Shown here piece after piece: positions 16,439-24,625 of a DNA stretch of 27,977 bases. A program made the translations under genes and the position numbers. The DNA lies in contig JAGVAB010000125.1 of assembly GCA_020060485.1 (NCBI GenBank), positions 1-27,977 on the forward strand, given 5' to 3'. A model generated the notes under the pieces. That model searched no databases, was not told where the DNA came from, and worked only from the letters and a program-made list of their open reading frames with translations. Position 1 is the first letter of the stretch, and every line of letters starts with the position of its first letter. This DNA comes from Anaerolineales bacterium (lineage in GTDB: Bacteria; Chloroflexota; Anaerolineae; Anaerolineales; Anaerolineaceae).

Positions 16439-16933
16439 TCAACTCGCGCTGGCCAGAAACCCTTCAACATCGGCAATGAAGGTCAGCGTACCGCCCTCGA
16501 TGCGTTCTGTCAGTGCGTCCAGGTCGCCGAAATCCGGGTCATCTACCAGGGTGTGGCTGATAATGGCATCCTCGCCTTTGAGGGTCTTAACAAGGCGGTA
16601 TTTGTCCCAGCCGCTTTCCCTGATCAACTGCCAGTATTTTTTCTGGAACTGTTTGTTATACCCGACCAGGCTCACCTCAAAGCGAAATTCTTCATACAGG
16701 AAGACAATAGCGACCTTTAAGCCGCGTTCTTTCAAAGATTGCGGCATGAAGGCAAAATAGGTCATGTCCATATAGCCTTGATAGAGGTTCGTTACAACAT
16801 CCTCTGGATACTTTTTCATGAGATGGGTGCGCAGATCCATCATGTACTCCATCAGGCCGCGATAGGCGCTTTGGATTACGCCCGCTTGCAGTTGGGCTTT
16901 GTAGTCTTGCATGGCTTCTTGCAGGGTTGGCAT
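16439..16933 (-). CDS. Uncharacterised protein of about 164 residues (possibly DUF7000-type)
   Basis: The start at 16933 is set by GGAGGAG five bases before the ATG. The product is soluble, helical at the N-terminus (TLQEAMQDYKAQLQAGVIQSAYRGLMEYMMDLRTHLMKKYP) and ends with alternating strands (KVAIVFLYEEFRFEVSLVGYN, ISHTLVDDPDFGDLDALTERIEGGTLTFIADV). The pattern resembles a small family (DUF7000) met in Gram-positive bacteria, with no known activity; I am not certain of this. It lies about 110 bases upstream of the hydrolase gene and could be in the same transcript. Confidence 0.7.
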   Translation of the reverse strand: MPTLQEAMQDYKAQLQAGVIQSAYRGLMEYMMDLRTHLMKKYPEDVVTNLYQGYMDMTYFAFMPQSLKERGLKVAIVFLYEEFRFEVSLVGYNKQFQKKYWQLIRESGWDKYRLVKTLKGEDAIISHTLVDDPDFGDLDALTERIEGGTLTFIADVEGFLASAS

Positions 16934-17085
16934 TGGAACTCCTCCAGTATTCATGAGTGTGAGGCGGCAGGCCGGTTATTTTTTGTGGTTCGACAACGCA
17001 CATTGCCAGTTTAATTATATGCATAGTGCCAATTGCTAATGTTTCCATTTTTGCCGCAAATTGCGGCGCAGAATTAGGTGGCGAT

Positions 17086-17724
17086 CTAAATACCATACTT
17101 CTTGACAAGCGCTTTGGCTTTGCGCTTTGTCTTGGGGCTGATACTCGATACGCCAGTCTGGATGAATTCATCAACACCCTGGTCGCGAATCTGATGATAT
17201 ATACCTTCGAGTACATTCAAAACATCACACTTGAGTACAGCTTTTTGCTTCTCGGTATAATGGCAAGAATTGTCCATGTCCAGTAAACGGGCAATGATTG
17301 GCTTGCGCAATTCGGGTTTGTGATCAAGGATTTTTCGGCTGTTTTGAATGCAGCATTGCCCTGTCATGAATTTTTCGTCATTGATGTGCTCAAAATAAGC
17401 GTTAAGAACTTTTGAAAACCGGTTTTCTTCGTCAACCAGGGTCAGGTTTGCCAGGATGGTCAAAGCAAAATCGCGGTGGTATGAATTCTTGTGATCGAGC
17501 AAAGCAGCGATCTCGTCCCAATAGGGATAAAAAAGTTCCGGTTTTTGCTGACTGGCTTTTGCTGTCACGTAGAAGCAGTGGTAATACACCATGATATGGG
17601 GGTGGGTCAGCATCTGGTTGATGATCTCAGCCCGGATTTGAGCGTCAGCCAGTGCCAGCTGTACGAACCAGTCGATATCGAAGTCCTTTGCGGAGATTTT
17701 CTCGATCAATTCAAGGGTATTCAT
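17086..17724 (-). CDS. Helical-repeat (HEAT/ARM-like) protein
   Basis: 212 residues, all-alpha in appearance with HEAT-like units such as QIRAEIINQMLTHPHIMVYYHCFYVTAKA, YWDEIAALLDHKNSYHRDFALTILANLT and VLKCDVLNVLEGIYHQIRDQG. It ends with a basic tail (SPKTKRKAKALVKKYG). HEAT-type proteins act as protein-binding scaffolds; the partner here is unknown. The start is supported by AAAGGA four bases before the ATG. The gene stands alone. Confidence 0.72.
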   Translation of the reverse strand: MNTLELIEKISAKDFDIDWFVQLALADAQIRAEIINQMLTHPHIMVYYHCFYVTAKASQQKPELFYPYWDEIAALLDHKNSYHRDFALTILANLTLVDEENRFSKVLNAYFEHINDEKFMTGQCCIQNSRKILDHKPELRKPIIARLLDMDNSCHYTEKQKAVLKCDVLNVLEGIYHQIRDQGVDEFIQTGVSSISPKTKRKAKALVKKYGI

Positions 17725-17985
17725 ATCTTCCTTTGTGCCTGATGTTTTTGATAAAAACCGGATTAAGGTATTCCAATTCCATGCTGTTTGTGGAGCAGGG
17801 GCAAGAGACTTGATTGTCCGGCAGCTCTGCCTGCTCTATAACTTTGTCAATGCATATCAAGATGAAAAAAATTTCAAAACAAAACCAGCAGAGCAGGTAA
17901 GAACTGACAGAAACCAACAGGAGTATTACTGGTAATGAACTCACCTGGAAAAAGCAAACCACCAATTCATGCAAATGCCAATCGG

Positions 17986-18774
17986 TTAATCTTGATCCAG
18001 CCCGTCTCCGCTCTCGATCAGTTTCTTCAGGCGCTGCATGAAGCGCGCCGCCGGCGCACCATCAATCACATCGTGATCAAAACTGATCGTAACGCTCTGG
18101 TATTCACGCACCTCAATCCGGTGATTGACAACCCCCGGTTTTTCAGCCAGGCCGCCCAGGGTCAATTGCAGGGTGTGGTTGGGAACCGGCAGCGCCCAGC
18201 CGCTGCCGCGGCCAAACATGCCCACCGAACTCAGCAGCACGGTGCCGTAGTAGTCCTTGATCAGTTGCGGGTTCATGAACAACACTTTGAGAAAGAGCCG
18301 CCGCAGAAATGCCGGCAGGCGCACAAACCAGTCGATGAACTTTGATTCCTGGCTGCTCTGGTGCTGGCTCTGAAAGGCTGTGATCTCCTCCTGAAGCTCG
18401 GCCAGGCTCTTGCGGTTCACGGCGCGGATGATGTGCGGACGGATCGTCTTCTGGCCGTCCACTTCAACCTCGAACAACATGTTCACATCCACCTCGTCGA
18501 AGATGACCAACTGGTTGCGCCAGTTTCGATAGGCGTGCATTTGCCGGTCGACGTCAATGGCTTTGCCCAGGCAAGCCAGAAAGAAGACCGAAAAAGACAA
18601 CGCCTGGCCGGTGTGTGCCCGGTACTGGCGGATCTTTTGGCGCGCCCCGCTGATGTCGAACTCCACCAGGCCGTGGATGGTGTGCTTTTTGAGTCCCAGT
18701 TTGCCGCCATCCACCATTAACTGACGGGTGCGGGGGTAGGGGATGACCAACTGGTTTGGGAGTTTGGGTTTCAT
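17986..18774 (-). CDS. Stand-alone 2-oxo acid dehydrogenase E2-type acyltransferase
   Basis: 262 residues covering only the catalytic domain of the dihydrolipoamide acyltransferase family (chloramphenicol acetyltransferase fold). The catalytic HxxxDG is present as DHDVIDG with His234 and Asp238. No lipoyl domain and no E1/E3-binding domain precede it, and there is no room for them, so it probably does not work in a dehydrogenase complex. It starts within the last four bases of the preceding glycosyltransferase gene (ATGA), so the two are translationally coupled. That suggests acylation of a glycosylated product, which is inference. Confidence 0.85.
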   Translation of the reverse strand: MKPKLPNQLVIPYPRTRQLMVDGGKLGLKKHTIHGLVEFDISGARQKIRQYRAHTGQALSFSVFFLACLGKAIDVDRQMHAYRNWRNQLVIFDEVDVNMLFEVEVDGQKTIRPHIIRAVNRKSLAELQEEITAFQSQHQSSQESKFIDWFVRLPAFLRRLFLKVLFMNPQLIKDYYGTVLLSSVGMFGRGSGWALPVPNHTLQLTLGGLAEKPGVVNHRIEVREYQSVTISFDHDVIDGAPAARFMQRLKKLIESGDGLDQD

Positions 18775-20084
18775 GGTTTTGCAGGTTCTCCCAAGTAGCG
18801 CTGGACGAGTTTGACCGCGTTGCCCACGCCATCTTCTGCGTGAATGGCTGCGCCAACGCGGGCGCTGCGTTCTTTCATCGCAGAGTCATTTACAGCTATG
18901 CGAATAGCCTGCGCCAGGCGTTCGGCGGTCAGGTTTTTCTGGGGGATGGGATCAGGGCCCAGCCCCATGGCTTTGATGCGCGCCCCCCAGAAGGGTTGAT
19001 CGAGAATGAAAGGCACGATCACGGAAGGCACCCCGGCGCGCAGCCCTTCGGCTGTGGTTCCGGCTCCGCCATGATGCACCACGGCCGCCATGCGCGGAAA
19101 CAGCCAACTGTGCGGGGCAAAATCCAGCAGGAAGACAGTCTCCGGCAGGCTTGCAGGGCGGATGCCGCCCCAGCCGGTGGCCAGTACGCCGCGCTGCCCG
19201 CTTTGGGCCAGCGCTTCCAGCGTCAGGGCAGCCAGTTCCTCTGGTTTTTGGCCGGTCATGCTGCCAAAGCCGATATACACCGGCGGGGTGCCGGCATTCA
19301 GGAAGGCTTGCAGTTCTGGCGAGGGCTGCCAGTCGGATTGATCGGTCAAACCACCCGCCGAGCTTGTCGAGGCTTTTGAATGGCTGTCGAGATAGAAGGT
19401 ACCGGTGATATGCACGCTGTCCGGCCAGTCTGCCGGGTGCGGGATAATGCCGGGGCTATACGCGCTGAGCATCGGGGTGAATCGTAATGTGCGGTAAAAC
19501 CTGCGGAAATTTGTGGCGGGCAGGCCCAGGCTCTGGCGAAAATCCCGCACGAACGGCAGATACCACTGCCAGATCACCCGCAGCATGGCCAGGCCAGACA
19601 CATGGTTATGCAGACCGCCCAAATCTCGTTGAACAGGCCAGGACGGCGCGGCAAAAGCCCTGGTCGGCAGCAGCGGGGTCGGCTCGACATGCATCAGGGG
19701 AATGTGCAACTTCTCGGTGATTGCTTGCCCAAATGCGCTGAAAACTCCCAGGCAAATGAGGGCGTCTGCATCCCGGCAGGCGGCAAAGGCATCGGCTGCC
19801 ATTTCCTGAATAACAGGGGCGATCATGGTGCGGATGGTGCGAATTGATTTGAGGGGATTACCGCCGCCTGTTTCCATGAACTCCCGACCGGTGTCGCTGG
19901 CCATGATCTGCTGTACATCCCCGCGCAGGGGAAAGAAATCCAGACCGTGCTGGCCCACAAGATCGGCAAAGTCTGCCGGGGCGGCCAGGCGCAGCGCATA
20001 CCCCGCCGCTTGCAAGCCCTTGCCCAGGGCAATACAGGGCTGGATATCGCCTCGCGAACCTGCTGCAAAGATGGTGAGATTCAT
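18771..20084 (-). CDS. UGT/MGT-type family 1 glycosyltransferase
   Basis: 437 residues from the ATG at 20084, preceded by AAGGATCAGG. The family transfers a nucleotide-activated sugar to a small hydrophobic acceptor such as a sterol, a carotenoid or a macrolide. The N-terminal Rossmann start is NLTIFAAGSRGDIQP, typical of sterol 3-beta-glucosyltransferases and related enzymes (G-S-R-G-D-x-x-P). The C-terminal nucleotide-sugar site is HHGGAGTTAEGLRAGVPSVI (about residues 337-356), followed by DQPFWGARIKAMGLG. It is soluble or membrane-peripheral. It overlaps the downstream acyltransferase by four bases. Confidence 0.92.
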   Translation of the reverse strand: MNLTIFAAGSRGDIQPCIALGKGLQAAGYALRLAAPADFADLVGQHGLDFFPLRGDVQQIMASDTGREFMETGGGNPLKSIRTIRTMIAPVIQEMAADAFAACRDADALICLGVFSAFGQAITEKLHIPLMHVEPTPLLPTRAFAAPSWPVQRDLGGLHNHVSGLAMLRVIWQWYLPFVRDFRQSLGLPATNFRRFYRTLRFTPMLSAYSPGIIPHPADWPDSVHITGTFYLDSHSKASTSSAGGLTDQSDWQPSPELQAFLNAGTPPVYIGFGSMTGQKPEELAALTLEALAQSGQRGVLATGWGGIRPASLPETVFLLDFAPHSWLFPRMAAVVHHGGAGTTAEGLRAGVPSVIVPFILDQPFWGARIKAMGLGPDPIPQKNLTAERLAQAIRIAVNDSAMKERSARVGAAIHAEDGVGNAVKLVQRYLGEPAKP

Positions 20085-20202
20085 CCTGATCCTTAATCGC
20101 CGGGGATACGCATGCAACAAAAACATTACCCGCCGGGCTGGATTCCGTTCACAAACCGGGTTTCAACAGGGTAATTATATACTTCTTCTGGAGCGGGGCG
20201 GC

Positions 20203-20230
20203 AAAAAAGGGCAGGTCAACGACTCGCCCT
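20203..20230 (-). terminator. Weak terminator after the two-TM protein gene
   Basis: On the minus strand AGGGC (20226-20230), a 13-base loop, GCCCT (20208-20212), then a T-run. The stem is short. It lies between the two-TM gene stop and the glycosyltransferase gene. Confidence 0.4.
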
Positions 20231-20276
20231 GGTGAAAGAAATGTCAACGCTCTGCCCGCAATTACCCCCTGAGCCT

Positions 20277-20801
20277 TTACATTTTCTCCAGGGACAGAAT
20301 CTGAAGATGTCCTTCCAAATAATACACAACATACCCGGCGCCGTCTTCCAGTTCAGCAAAGGTATCATCCGGCAAACTGAAAATTTTACCGGCGAGGTGC
20401 ATTTCGGTGACTACGTAAGTGGATGGGGGAGCGTCCACGTTCTCGCTGCTGCGTTCCACACGGGCGATGCGGGCTGTTCCTTGCGCCGCGGCCACTTGAA
20501 TTGGCCGCGACGGCTTGACTCCCAGGAAGATCAAAGGCAAACCGAACAACATGAAGAACCCGCCGCCGATCGCCCATCCCACCCAGTTGGGATCACCTGC
20601 CAAAAACAGTTTGCCGGCATCGATCAAGAAGGCCACACCGCCTCCGCACGCCACAAGCACGCCGAATAACAGCATGATGATTTTGGCAGTTCTGCGTTTG
20701 GTCTTCAGTCGGGCAGCCTGGCGGGGCGACAAAGCACCGTTGCGATTGTATGTCAGATCTTCATCAGTAAAATCGAGACTTTTCATCAAATTGCTGGTCA
20801 T
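20277..20801 (-). CDS. Two-transmembrane protein of unknown function
   Basis: 174 residues. The first ~40 are charged and cytoplasmic. Two transmembrane segments follow (IIMLLFGVLVACGGGVAFLI, about 42-61, and WAIGGGFFMLFGLPLIFLGV, about 75-94). The rest is a soluble beta-rich tail (GTARIARVERSSENVDAPPSTYVVTEMHLAGKIFSL, then YVVYYLEGHLQILSLEKM). The tail resembles the short beta domains of small membrane-associated proteins, but I do not assign a family. AAGGAGGGAGCG immediately before the ATG is a very strong ribosome site. Confidence 0.75.
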   Translation of the reverse strand: MTSNLMKSLDFTDEDLTYNRNGALSPRQAARLKTKRRTAKIIMLLFGVLVACGGGVAFLIDAGKLFLAGDPNWVGWAIGGGFFMLFGLPLIFLGVKPSRPIQVAAAQGTARIARVERSSENVDAPPSTYVVTEMHLAGKIFSLPDDTFAELEDGAGYVVYYLEGHLQILSLEKM

Positions 20802-20811
20802 CGCTCCCTCC

Positions 20812-21009
20812 TTAATTGGTCAAGATCGCATCCTGATCGCTTTTCACGAGAATGATTGATGGCGGTGAATCCGGCAGATTCTCATTAAAAATTTGCGAAT
20901 TTTTCATCAGTCCAGGGATGTAATTTTTCCTAATTGTACCATATTTATCTAAATAACACATCTGTTTCTCAACAGGCTGGAGCAACACTTCATAGCGGAC
21001 GCAATTCAT
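20812..21009 (-). CDS. Possible small protein coupled to the exported protein gene
   Basis: 65 residues, no recognised domain. Its ATG at 21009 overlaps the stop of the upstream gene (ATGA), which is the main argument for it. The product is rather hydrophilic (NCVRYEVLLQPVEKQMCYLD and on). It could equally be a chance open frame in a stretch of low coding signal. Confidence 0.3.
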   Translation of the reverse strand: MNCVRYEVLLQPVEKQMCYLDKYGTIRKNYIPGLMKNSQIFNENLPDSPPSIILVKSDQDAILTN

Positions 21010-21746
21010 TTCTCATCCAGGGTCAACTTTCCAAAATCAAAACACGAATAGCTCTTGTAGATCTCTTGACGGTTGACTTCCTGGACTTCACCATCCCGCG
21101 TGACCAGGACTTTTACAGCAAAAGAAGAGCGCATATCGCAGCCCATCCTTTCGTCAGACTCGTCAAACAGGTAAACATAAAAACCGTCCACCGTCTCTTC
21201 GACATGGGTTTCCTCAATCTGCCTTACCAGATACACAACGTTCTCATTGGGGTCGATATCATACCGTGCTGAAAGTGAGGTCATTGCCATCGCATAACTT
21301 AAGGCTTCATCAACCGATTCAATGGGCGCAAAGATCTCCTTAAATTCAGATCTTTTGATGACCAATTTGTAGTTGCCGTCCTGAAAGATTGCAAAACTTC
21401 GATATCTTGCATCCAGGCCTTGAGGTTTTCGGAAATAATCCTTATCAGGAGGATCGCCATTTTCATGGATACATTCCACTACCACATAAGGCGGCTGCAA
21501 CCCGCCAACATAAAACCTTGGTGAAGCGATTTTGTCACAGCCAAGAGTGACAAGCTCCGGGCAAGATTCTTGCAGTTTTCCCTCACATCCAAGGTCTTTC
21601 AATCGCTGTCCATTAATTGACCAGTCCAGCGGAGGATATTCAATGACGACTACCTTTCGATATGCAAGCAAATATGAAGGAATCCATGAACAGCTCAGTG
21701 ATATCAACACTGGAAAAATGATCTTAAGCAAACGGTACTTGCACAT
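21006..21746 (-). CDS. Exported protein of unknown function
   Basis: About 246 residues from the ATG at 21746 (weak AAGAGA ribosome site); an ATG at 21779 is also possible. The N-terminus (CKYRLLKIIFPVLISLSCSWIPSYLLAYRK) is a signal peptide or membrane anchor. The mature part has several cysteines (DLGCEGKLQESCPELVTLGC) and ends in a strand-rich region with ESDERMGCDMRSSFAVKVLVTRDGEVQEVNRQEIYKSYSCFD. No known family recognised. The gene lies on the minus strand just after the DUF4256 gene, with about 140 bases between. Confidence 0.65.
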   Translation of the reverse strand: MCKYRLLKIIFPVLISLSCSWIPSYLLAYRKVVVIEYPPLDWSINGQRLKDLGCEGKLQESCPELVTLGCDKIASPRFYVGGLQPPYVVVECIHENGDPPDKDYFRKPQGLDARYRSFAIFQDGNYKLVIKRSEFKEIFAPIESVDEALSYAMAMTSLSARYDIDPNENVVYLVRQIEETHVEETVDGFYVYLFDESDERMGCDMRSSFAVKVLVTRDGEVQEVNRQEIYKSYSCFDFGKLTLDEK

Positions 21747-21882
21747 TCTGTTATCTCTTGGGAACGGGCTGTTGATCATGCGCCCAACGATCAATGGCAG
21801 GATGGGTGGCAACTCAACCTGCTGTCTCTTTCCTGGATCGCAGTGAATCAAACCTGGCAGAATGCCGTAGTCACTGCAAAAT

Positions 21883-22446
21883 TCAGACCCTTAGCAAACC
21901 GCGAAACCCCCGGGCGCCATAGTATGAGTCTGCGCCATTGTGGTAAACAAACACCTGGTCGTAGCGACGGTCCATAAACAGGGCGCCGCCGAGTTTGCGA
22001 ATGCCGGCAGGTGTTTGAATCCAGCTCGAGGTTTTTGTGTCAAACTCTCCCAGCTTCTGCAACGCTCGGTATTCTTCTTCCCTCAAAAGCTCAATGCCCA
22101 TGGCTGCCGCCATATCAACAGCAGAATTATCCGGTTTGTGCTCTTTCCTTGATTCCAGCGCCTGGCGGTCATAACAAAGACTTCTGCGACCTTTAGGGCT
22201 TTCAGCAGAACAATCATAAAAGATGGTTCCGTCCGTTTCGGGATCGCGGCCAACCACATCCGGTTCGCCGCCTGTTCGTTCCATTTCGTGCAGTGACCAC
22301 AGCTTTTCAGGGTTTGCTTCCAGCCTTGCCCGCACCGCAGCCCATGCAAGGCCTTCATGGCGACTCATATTTTTCTCGAAACGGGTTTGCAATGTTCCGA
22401 GCAGTTCTTCTCGTTGTTTTGGGGATAAGTCTTTCATATTATTCAT
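21883..22446 (-). CDS. DUF4256 domain protein
   Basis: 187 residues from the ATG at 22446, or 184 from the ATG at 22437. Characteristic stretches are RHEGLAWAAVRARLEANPEKLWSLHEMERTGGEPDVVG, FYDCSAESPKGRRSLCYDRQALESRKEHKP, AAAMGIELLREEEYRALQ, and SWIQTPAGIRKLGGALFMDRRYDQVFVYHNGADSYYGARGFRG. The family has no known function and is often found in accessory DNA. The promoter (22453-22481) would place the transcript start on or next to the first ATG, giving a leaderless message; for the second ATG the AAAAGGA would lie upstream of the transcript start. Confidence 0.85.
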   Translation of the reverse strand: MNNMKDLSPKQREELLGTLQTRFEKNMSRHEGLAWAAVRARLEANPEKLWSLHEMERTGGEPDVVGRDPETDGTIFYDCSAESPKGRRSLCYDRQALESRKEHKPDNSAVDMAAAMGIELLREEEYRALQKLGEFDTKTSSWIQTPAGIRKLGGALFMDRRYDQVFVYHNGADSYYGARGFRGLLRV

Positions 22447-22452
22447 CCTTTT

Positions 22453-22481
22453 ATCGTATCGCAGTTGGATGAGTGTGTCAA
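22453..22481 (-). promoter_or_regulatory. Promoter of the DUF4256 gene
   Basis: Perfect TTGACA (22476-22481), 17 bases, TACGAT (22453-22458) on the minus strand. The same TTGACA / TACGAT arrangement stands before the TfoX-like gene. It indicates that this gene has its own transcript. Confidence 0.65.
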
Positions 22482-22535
22482 ACAGATGAATGCCTGAACG
22501 ATGCAGGCAGGTTTGCATCAACTCCTGCGCCCTGG

Positions 22536-22859
22536 TCAGGACTTTTTCTTTGGCTTGGGGGGAGGAAGTTCTTTTGCAGTGATTCTTATCAGATTGCTAA
22601 ACCATTCTTTGTCCTCCACCTTGTCGTCAAGAAGAAAACTTAATTTTGCGCCCGGGTATGGCGGCGCTTCAACAACTTCGCCGATAAATGACCTTCCGCT
22701 ATCCGTTGGCTTAACAAAGACCTGGTTATCACATACCAAAGCGACGATCTTCCCATCGCTATAAATAGCGTATTCGCCAAACATTTTTCTGTAATGGATT
22801 CCCCCTGCGTTCTCAATTTGATCCACTACGAACTTTACAAAATTCTCATCAGACGACAT
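22536..22859 (-). CDS. TfoX N-terminal domain protein
   Basis: 107 residues, matching the stand-alone N-terminal domain of the competence regulator TfoX. The family signature RKMFGEYAIYSDGKIVALV is near residues 24-42, followed by QVFVKPTDSGRSFI and PYPGAKLSFLLDDKVEDKEWFSNLI. The Lys-rich tail (PPPKPKKKS) is typical of these small proteins. Its molecular role outside true TfoX regulators is unknown. AAGGAG lies six bases before the ATG. Confidence 0.9.
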   Translation of the reverse strand: MSSDENFVKFVVDQIENAGGIHYRKMFGEYAIYSDGKIVALVCDNQVFVKPTDSGRSFIGEVVEAPPYPGAKLSFLLDDKVEDKEWFSNLIRITAKELPPPKPKKKS

Positions 22860-22901
22860 TTGTTCTCCTTGTCTTTTTTCTTGTGAAAACTACCAGTTCT
22901 T

Positions 22902-22931
22902 ATCGTATCCCGGTTAAACCGGGGGTGTCAA
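22902..22931 (-). promoter_or_regulatory. Promoter of the TfoX-like gene
   Basis: Perfect TTGACA (22926-22931), 18-base spacer with an embedded short palindrome (CCCGGTTTAACCGGG), then TACGAT (22902-22907), minus strand. The leader to the ATG at 22859 is about 35 bases and carries AAGGAG. The palindrome in the spacer could be an operator. Confidence 0.65.
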
Positions 22932-22954
22932 ATGGATCTTTGGCTGAAGTAACG

Positions 22955-22982
22955 AGCAGGGTGGATCGGTGGACACCCTGCT
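22955..22982 (-). terminator. Hairpin downstream of the DHFR-like gene
   Basis: A 9-bp stem AGCAGGGTG / CACCCTGCT with a 10-base loop, 100 bases after the stop at 23084 and just upstream of the TfoX-like promoter. No T-run follows on either strand, so it may be a factor-dependent terminator or only a stabilising hairpin. Confidence 0.4.
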
Positions 22983-23083
22983 GACTCTACTTGCTTTTAC
23001 GAACAGCTGGTATGCACCTTTGCAAGAACGAAATGTGTCACCTTGTCCCTGTCCTCAGAGGCCCGACACGGCGCGAATATTCA

Positions 23084-23677
23084 TCAATTTCCGGTTGTGA
23101 TTGCGCCTGCGCGTTCGTAATTCACGATAATGACACCCTTTGAGGTGACATTGCTTTCCGTCACCTGGAATGTCATCGGGATCGTGCCATCGGCAAACAA
23201 CCGTTTTCCAGCGTCCAGCGTTACCGGATAGATCATCAGCCAGAAAGCATCTACCAGATCATGCCTGATCAGCGTTTGAATGAGATTACCACTTCCCCAA
23301 ACATGCAAATCCGGCCCTTGCTGTTGCTTGATTTTGGCGACTTTTTCTGCAACATCGCCGTTTAGAAACACAGACGGCGGCCATGCGCCAGACGTTATGG
23401 TATTCGAGGCGACGTACTTGGTCGCCGCGTTGACGCCAGGCCATGCGTCTGCATGTTGCGGCCAGTACGGTGCCCAAATTTCAAAGGTTTTGCGCCCCAT
23501 TAAGAGGTCGAACGGCATATTCATCTGCTTTCTCAGGGCTGTTCCAAGAATCGCATCGGAATATGGCGCTATCCACCCGCCATACGCGAAGCCGCCGCTG
23601 GTATCTTCATCTGGCCCGCCCGGGGCTTGTATGACACCATCAAGGGAGATATGCTCAAGCACAATAATTTTTCTCAT
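23084..23677 (-). CDS. Dihydrofolate reductase-fold protein (RibD C-terminal-like)
   Basis: 197 residues. The order of motifs follows stand-alone RibD_C/DHFR-like proteins: RKIIVLEHISLDGVIQAPG, LLMGRKTFEIWAPYWP, KYVASNTI, then LHVWGSGNLIQTLIRHDLVDAFWLMIYPVTLDAGKRLF. The family binds NADPH; the substrates of the stand-alone forms are mostly unknown, and folate reduction should not be assumed. AAGGA lies eight bases before the ATG. An attC-like site lies immediately upstream (23713-23846), as expected for a mobile cassette. Confidence 0.9.
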   Translation of the reverse strand: MRKIIVLEHISLDGVIQAPGGPDEDTSGGFAYGGWIAPYSDAILGTALRKQMNMPFDLLMGRKTFEIWAPYWPQHADAWPGVNAATKYVASNTITSGAWPPSVFLNGDVAEKVAKIKQQQGPDLHVWGSGNLIQTLIRHDLVDAFWLMIYPVTLDAGKRLFADGTIPMTFQVTESNVTSKGVIIVNYERAGAITTGN

Positions 23678-23712
23678 GACTGAGTTCCTTCATGTCTGGA
23701 TTACTCAAAGTT

Positions 23713-23846
23713 TGCCAACGGCTGGCGTTACCGGGTGCCGGCGGGATTTGGCGGGACAAACTCCGAGCGTAGATTCCGCTTTTCGGGGCTGAATCCCCTG
23801 GGGCAGGGCGAAAGCCCTCGCCCGTCCGCTACACGCAATGTTGGGC
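23713..23846 (-). repeat. attC-like site 1
   Basis: On the minus strand it begins with GCCCAAC (23840-23846) and ends with GTTGGCA (23713-23719), 134 bases, between the GNAT stop (9 bases away) and the DHFR-like start (35 bases away). Inside the ends are matching arms, GCGTGTAGCGG near the left and CCGGTAACGC near the right. The centre holds two short hairpins (AGGGCTTTCGCCCT and GGGGATTCAGCCCC). This layout, with complementary ends carrying the AAC/GTT triplets and a structured centre, is that of an integron recombination site read in the same direction as the genes. Confidence 0.72.
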
Positions 23847-23855
23847 CGCTCTTTG

Positions 23856-24350
23856 TTATGTTTCTGTTTTTCGCAGCATCAACAATGAATCTCCTTTATC
23901 TGCATATTCCAGAAAACCACATTTCCGATATAACCTTATTGCGTGGTTATCTTTTGAAACCATGAGACTTAGTTTTTGAATGTTGTGCTTTGACGCATGA
24001 TTAATCAGCCATTCAATCATTTTCTCCCCAATTCCTTGACGCCGATAGTTTTTATGGACTGCGATTGCGATTGCAGGTACCGTTTCATTCATATACCCCC
24101 TGATGCAATTGTCGTCCGTGTAAAATCTATACCAGGCTGCTCCGGCTGGCATTGAATCAACAAGAGCAATTACCGCAGCGTCTCCTTCTCTTTTACCCCA
24201 ATCAACAAGCCCATTACTTACGCCTGGATCGGTGAGGCCTTCTTTAAACGAAGGCTTATTTGGGTTAGGTCGCCAAAACACTGCTTCATAAAGCATTTCT
24301 CTCATGAATTGTATATCCGATGGTTTTGATGTTCTCAAACGTATATTCAT
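23856..24350 (-). CDS. GNAT-family acetyltransferase
   Basis: 164 residues, the normal single-domain length. The acetyl-CoA site (motif A) reads AIAIAVHKNYRRQGIGEKM with RRQGIG at residues 103-108, and motif B reads NHAIRLYRKCGFLEY (135-149). The family transfers an acetyl group to amines. An N-terminal segment RLRTSKPSDIQFMREMLYEAVFW is also typical. The start has AAAGGA four bases upstream, only about 15 bases after the end of an attC-like site. The stop lies nine bases from the next attC-like site. Substrate unknown; cassette-borne GNATs include some that modify antibiotics. Confidence 0.92.
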   Translation of the reverse strand: MNIRLRTSKPSDIQFMREMLYEAVFWRPNPNKPSFKEGLTDPGVSNGLVDWGKREGDAAVIALVDSMPAGAAWYRFYTDDNCIRGYMNETVPAIAIAVHKNYRRQGIGEKMIEWLINHASKHNIQKLSLMVSKDNHAIRLYRKCGFLEYADKGDSLLMLRKTET

Positions 24351-24363
24351 GTTTTCCTTTAGC

Positions 24364-24467
24364 GGGCCAACGGCTTGCGTTACCTACGCTGCGGCGGGCG
24401 CGGATATTTTTGGAATACCCTTCACAAATATATTATACTAACCCCCACTCCTCACGCAAAATAAGTC
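24364..24467 (-). repeat. attC-like site 2 (left end degenerate)
   Basis: The minus-strand right half is well preserved: CCGC...GGTAACGCAAGCC-GTTGGCCC ending at 24364. It contains the block GAATA-type AGTATAATA (-10 like, 24432-24437) and TTCCAAAAATAT, both also present in the other two late sites. The left end should read like GCCCAAC but appears as GGACTTAT near 24467, so the AAC triplet is lost. It is likely inactive or an old copy. Confidence 0.55.
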
Positions 24468-24592
24468 CTCATCAACGGGAGGGCATATTTTAACATCGGC
24501 CGAAACTTGTAGCAGGTGATGCGACTCAGCCCGTGCCGCAGAGATCAAAATTGCAACCATTTTCTTGACGCCAGATTTCATAGCCCGTAACT

Positions 24593-24608
24593 CACGCCGG
24601 AAGGCGTG
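24593..24608 (-). terminator. Short hairpin after the CPBP protease gene
   Basis: CACGCC / GGCGTG with a 4-base loop, 18 bases after the stop at 24626. The stem is only 6 bp and no T-run follows, so the call is weak. Confidence 0.3.
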
Positions 24609-24625
24609 GAGTGGGCCGCCCAGGG

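Noticed and set aside
17711..17974. Minus-strand 87-codon frame with hydrophobic run
   Set aside because: Overlaps the start of the helical-repeat gene, has no ribosome site and no recognisable family; the hydrophobic stretch is a product of T-rich DNA.
21782..21788. GCCCAAC (GTTGGGC on the minus strand) just before an ATG, like an attC end
   Set aside because: The inner arm (AACGC) and a matching left end are absent, so it is probably chance.
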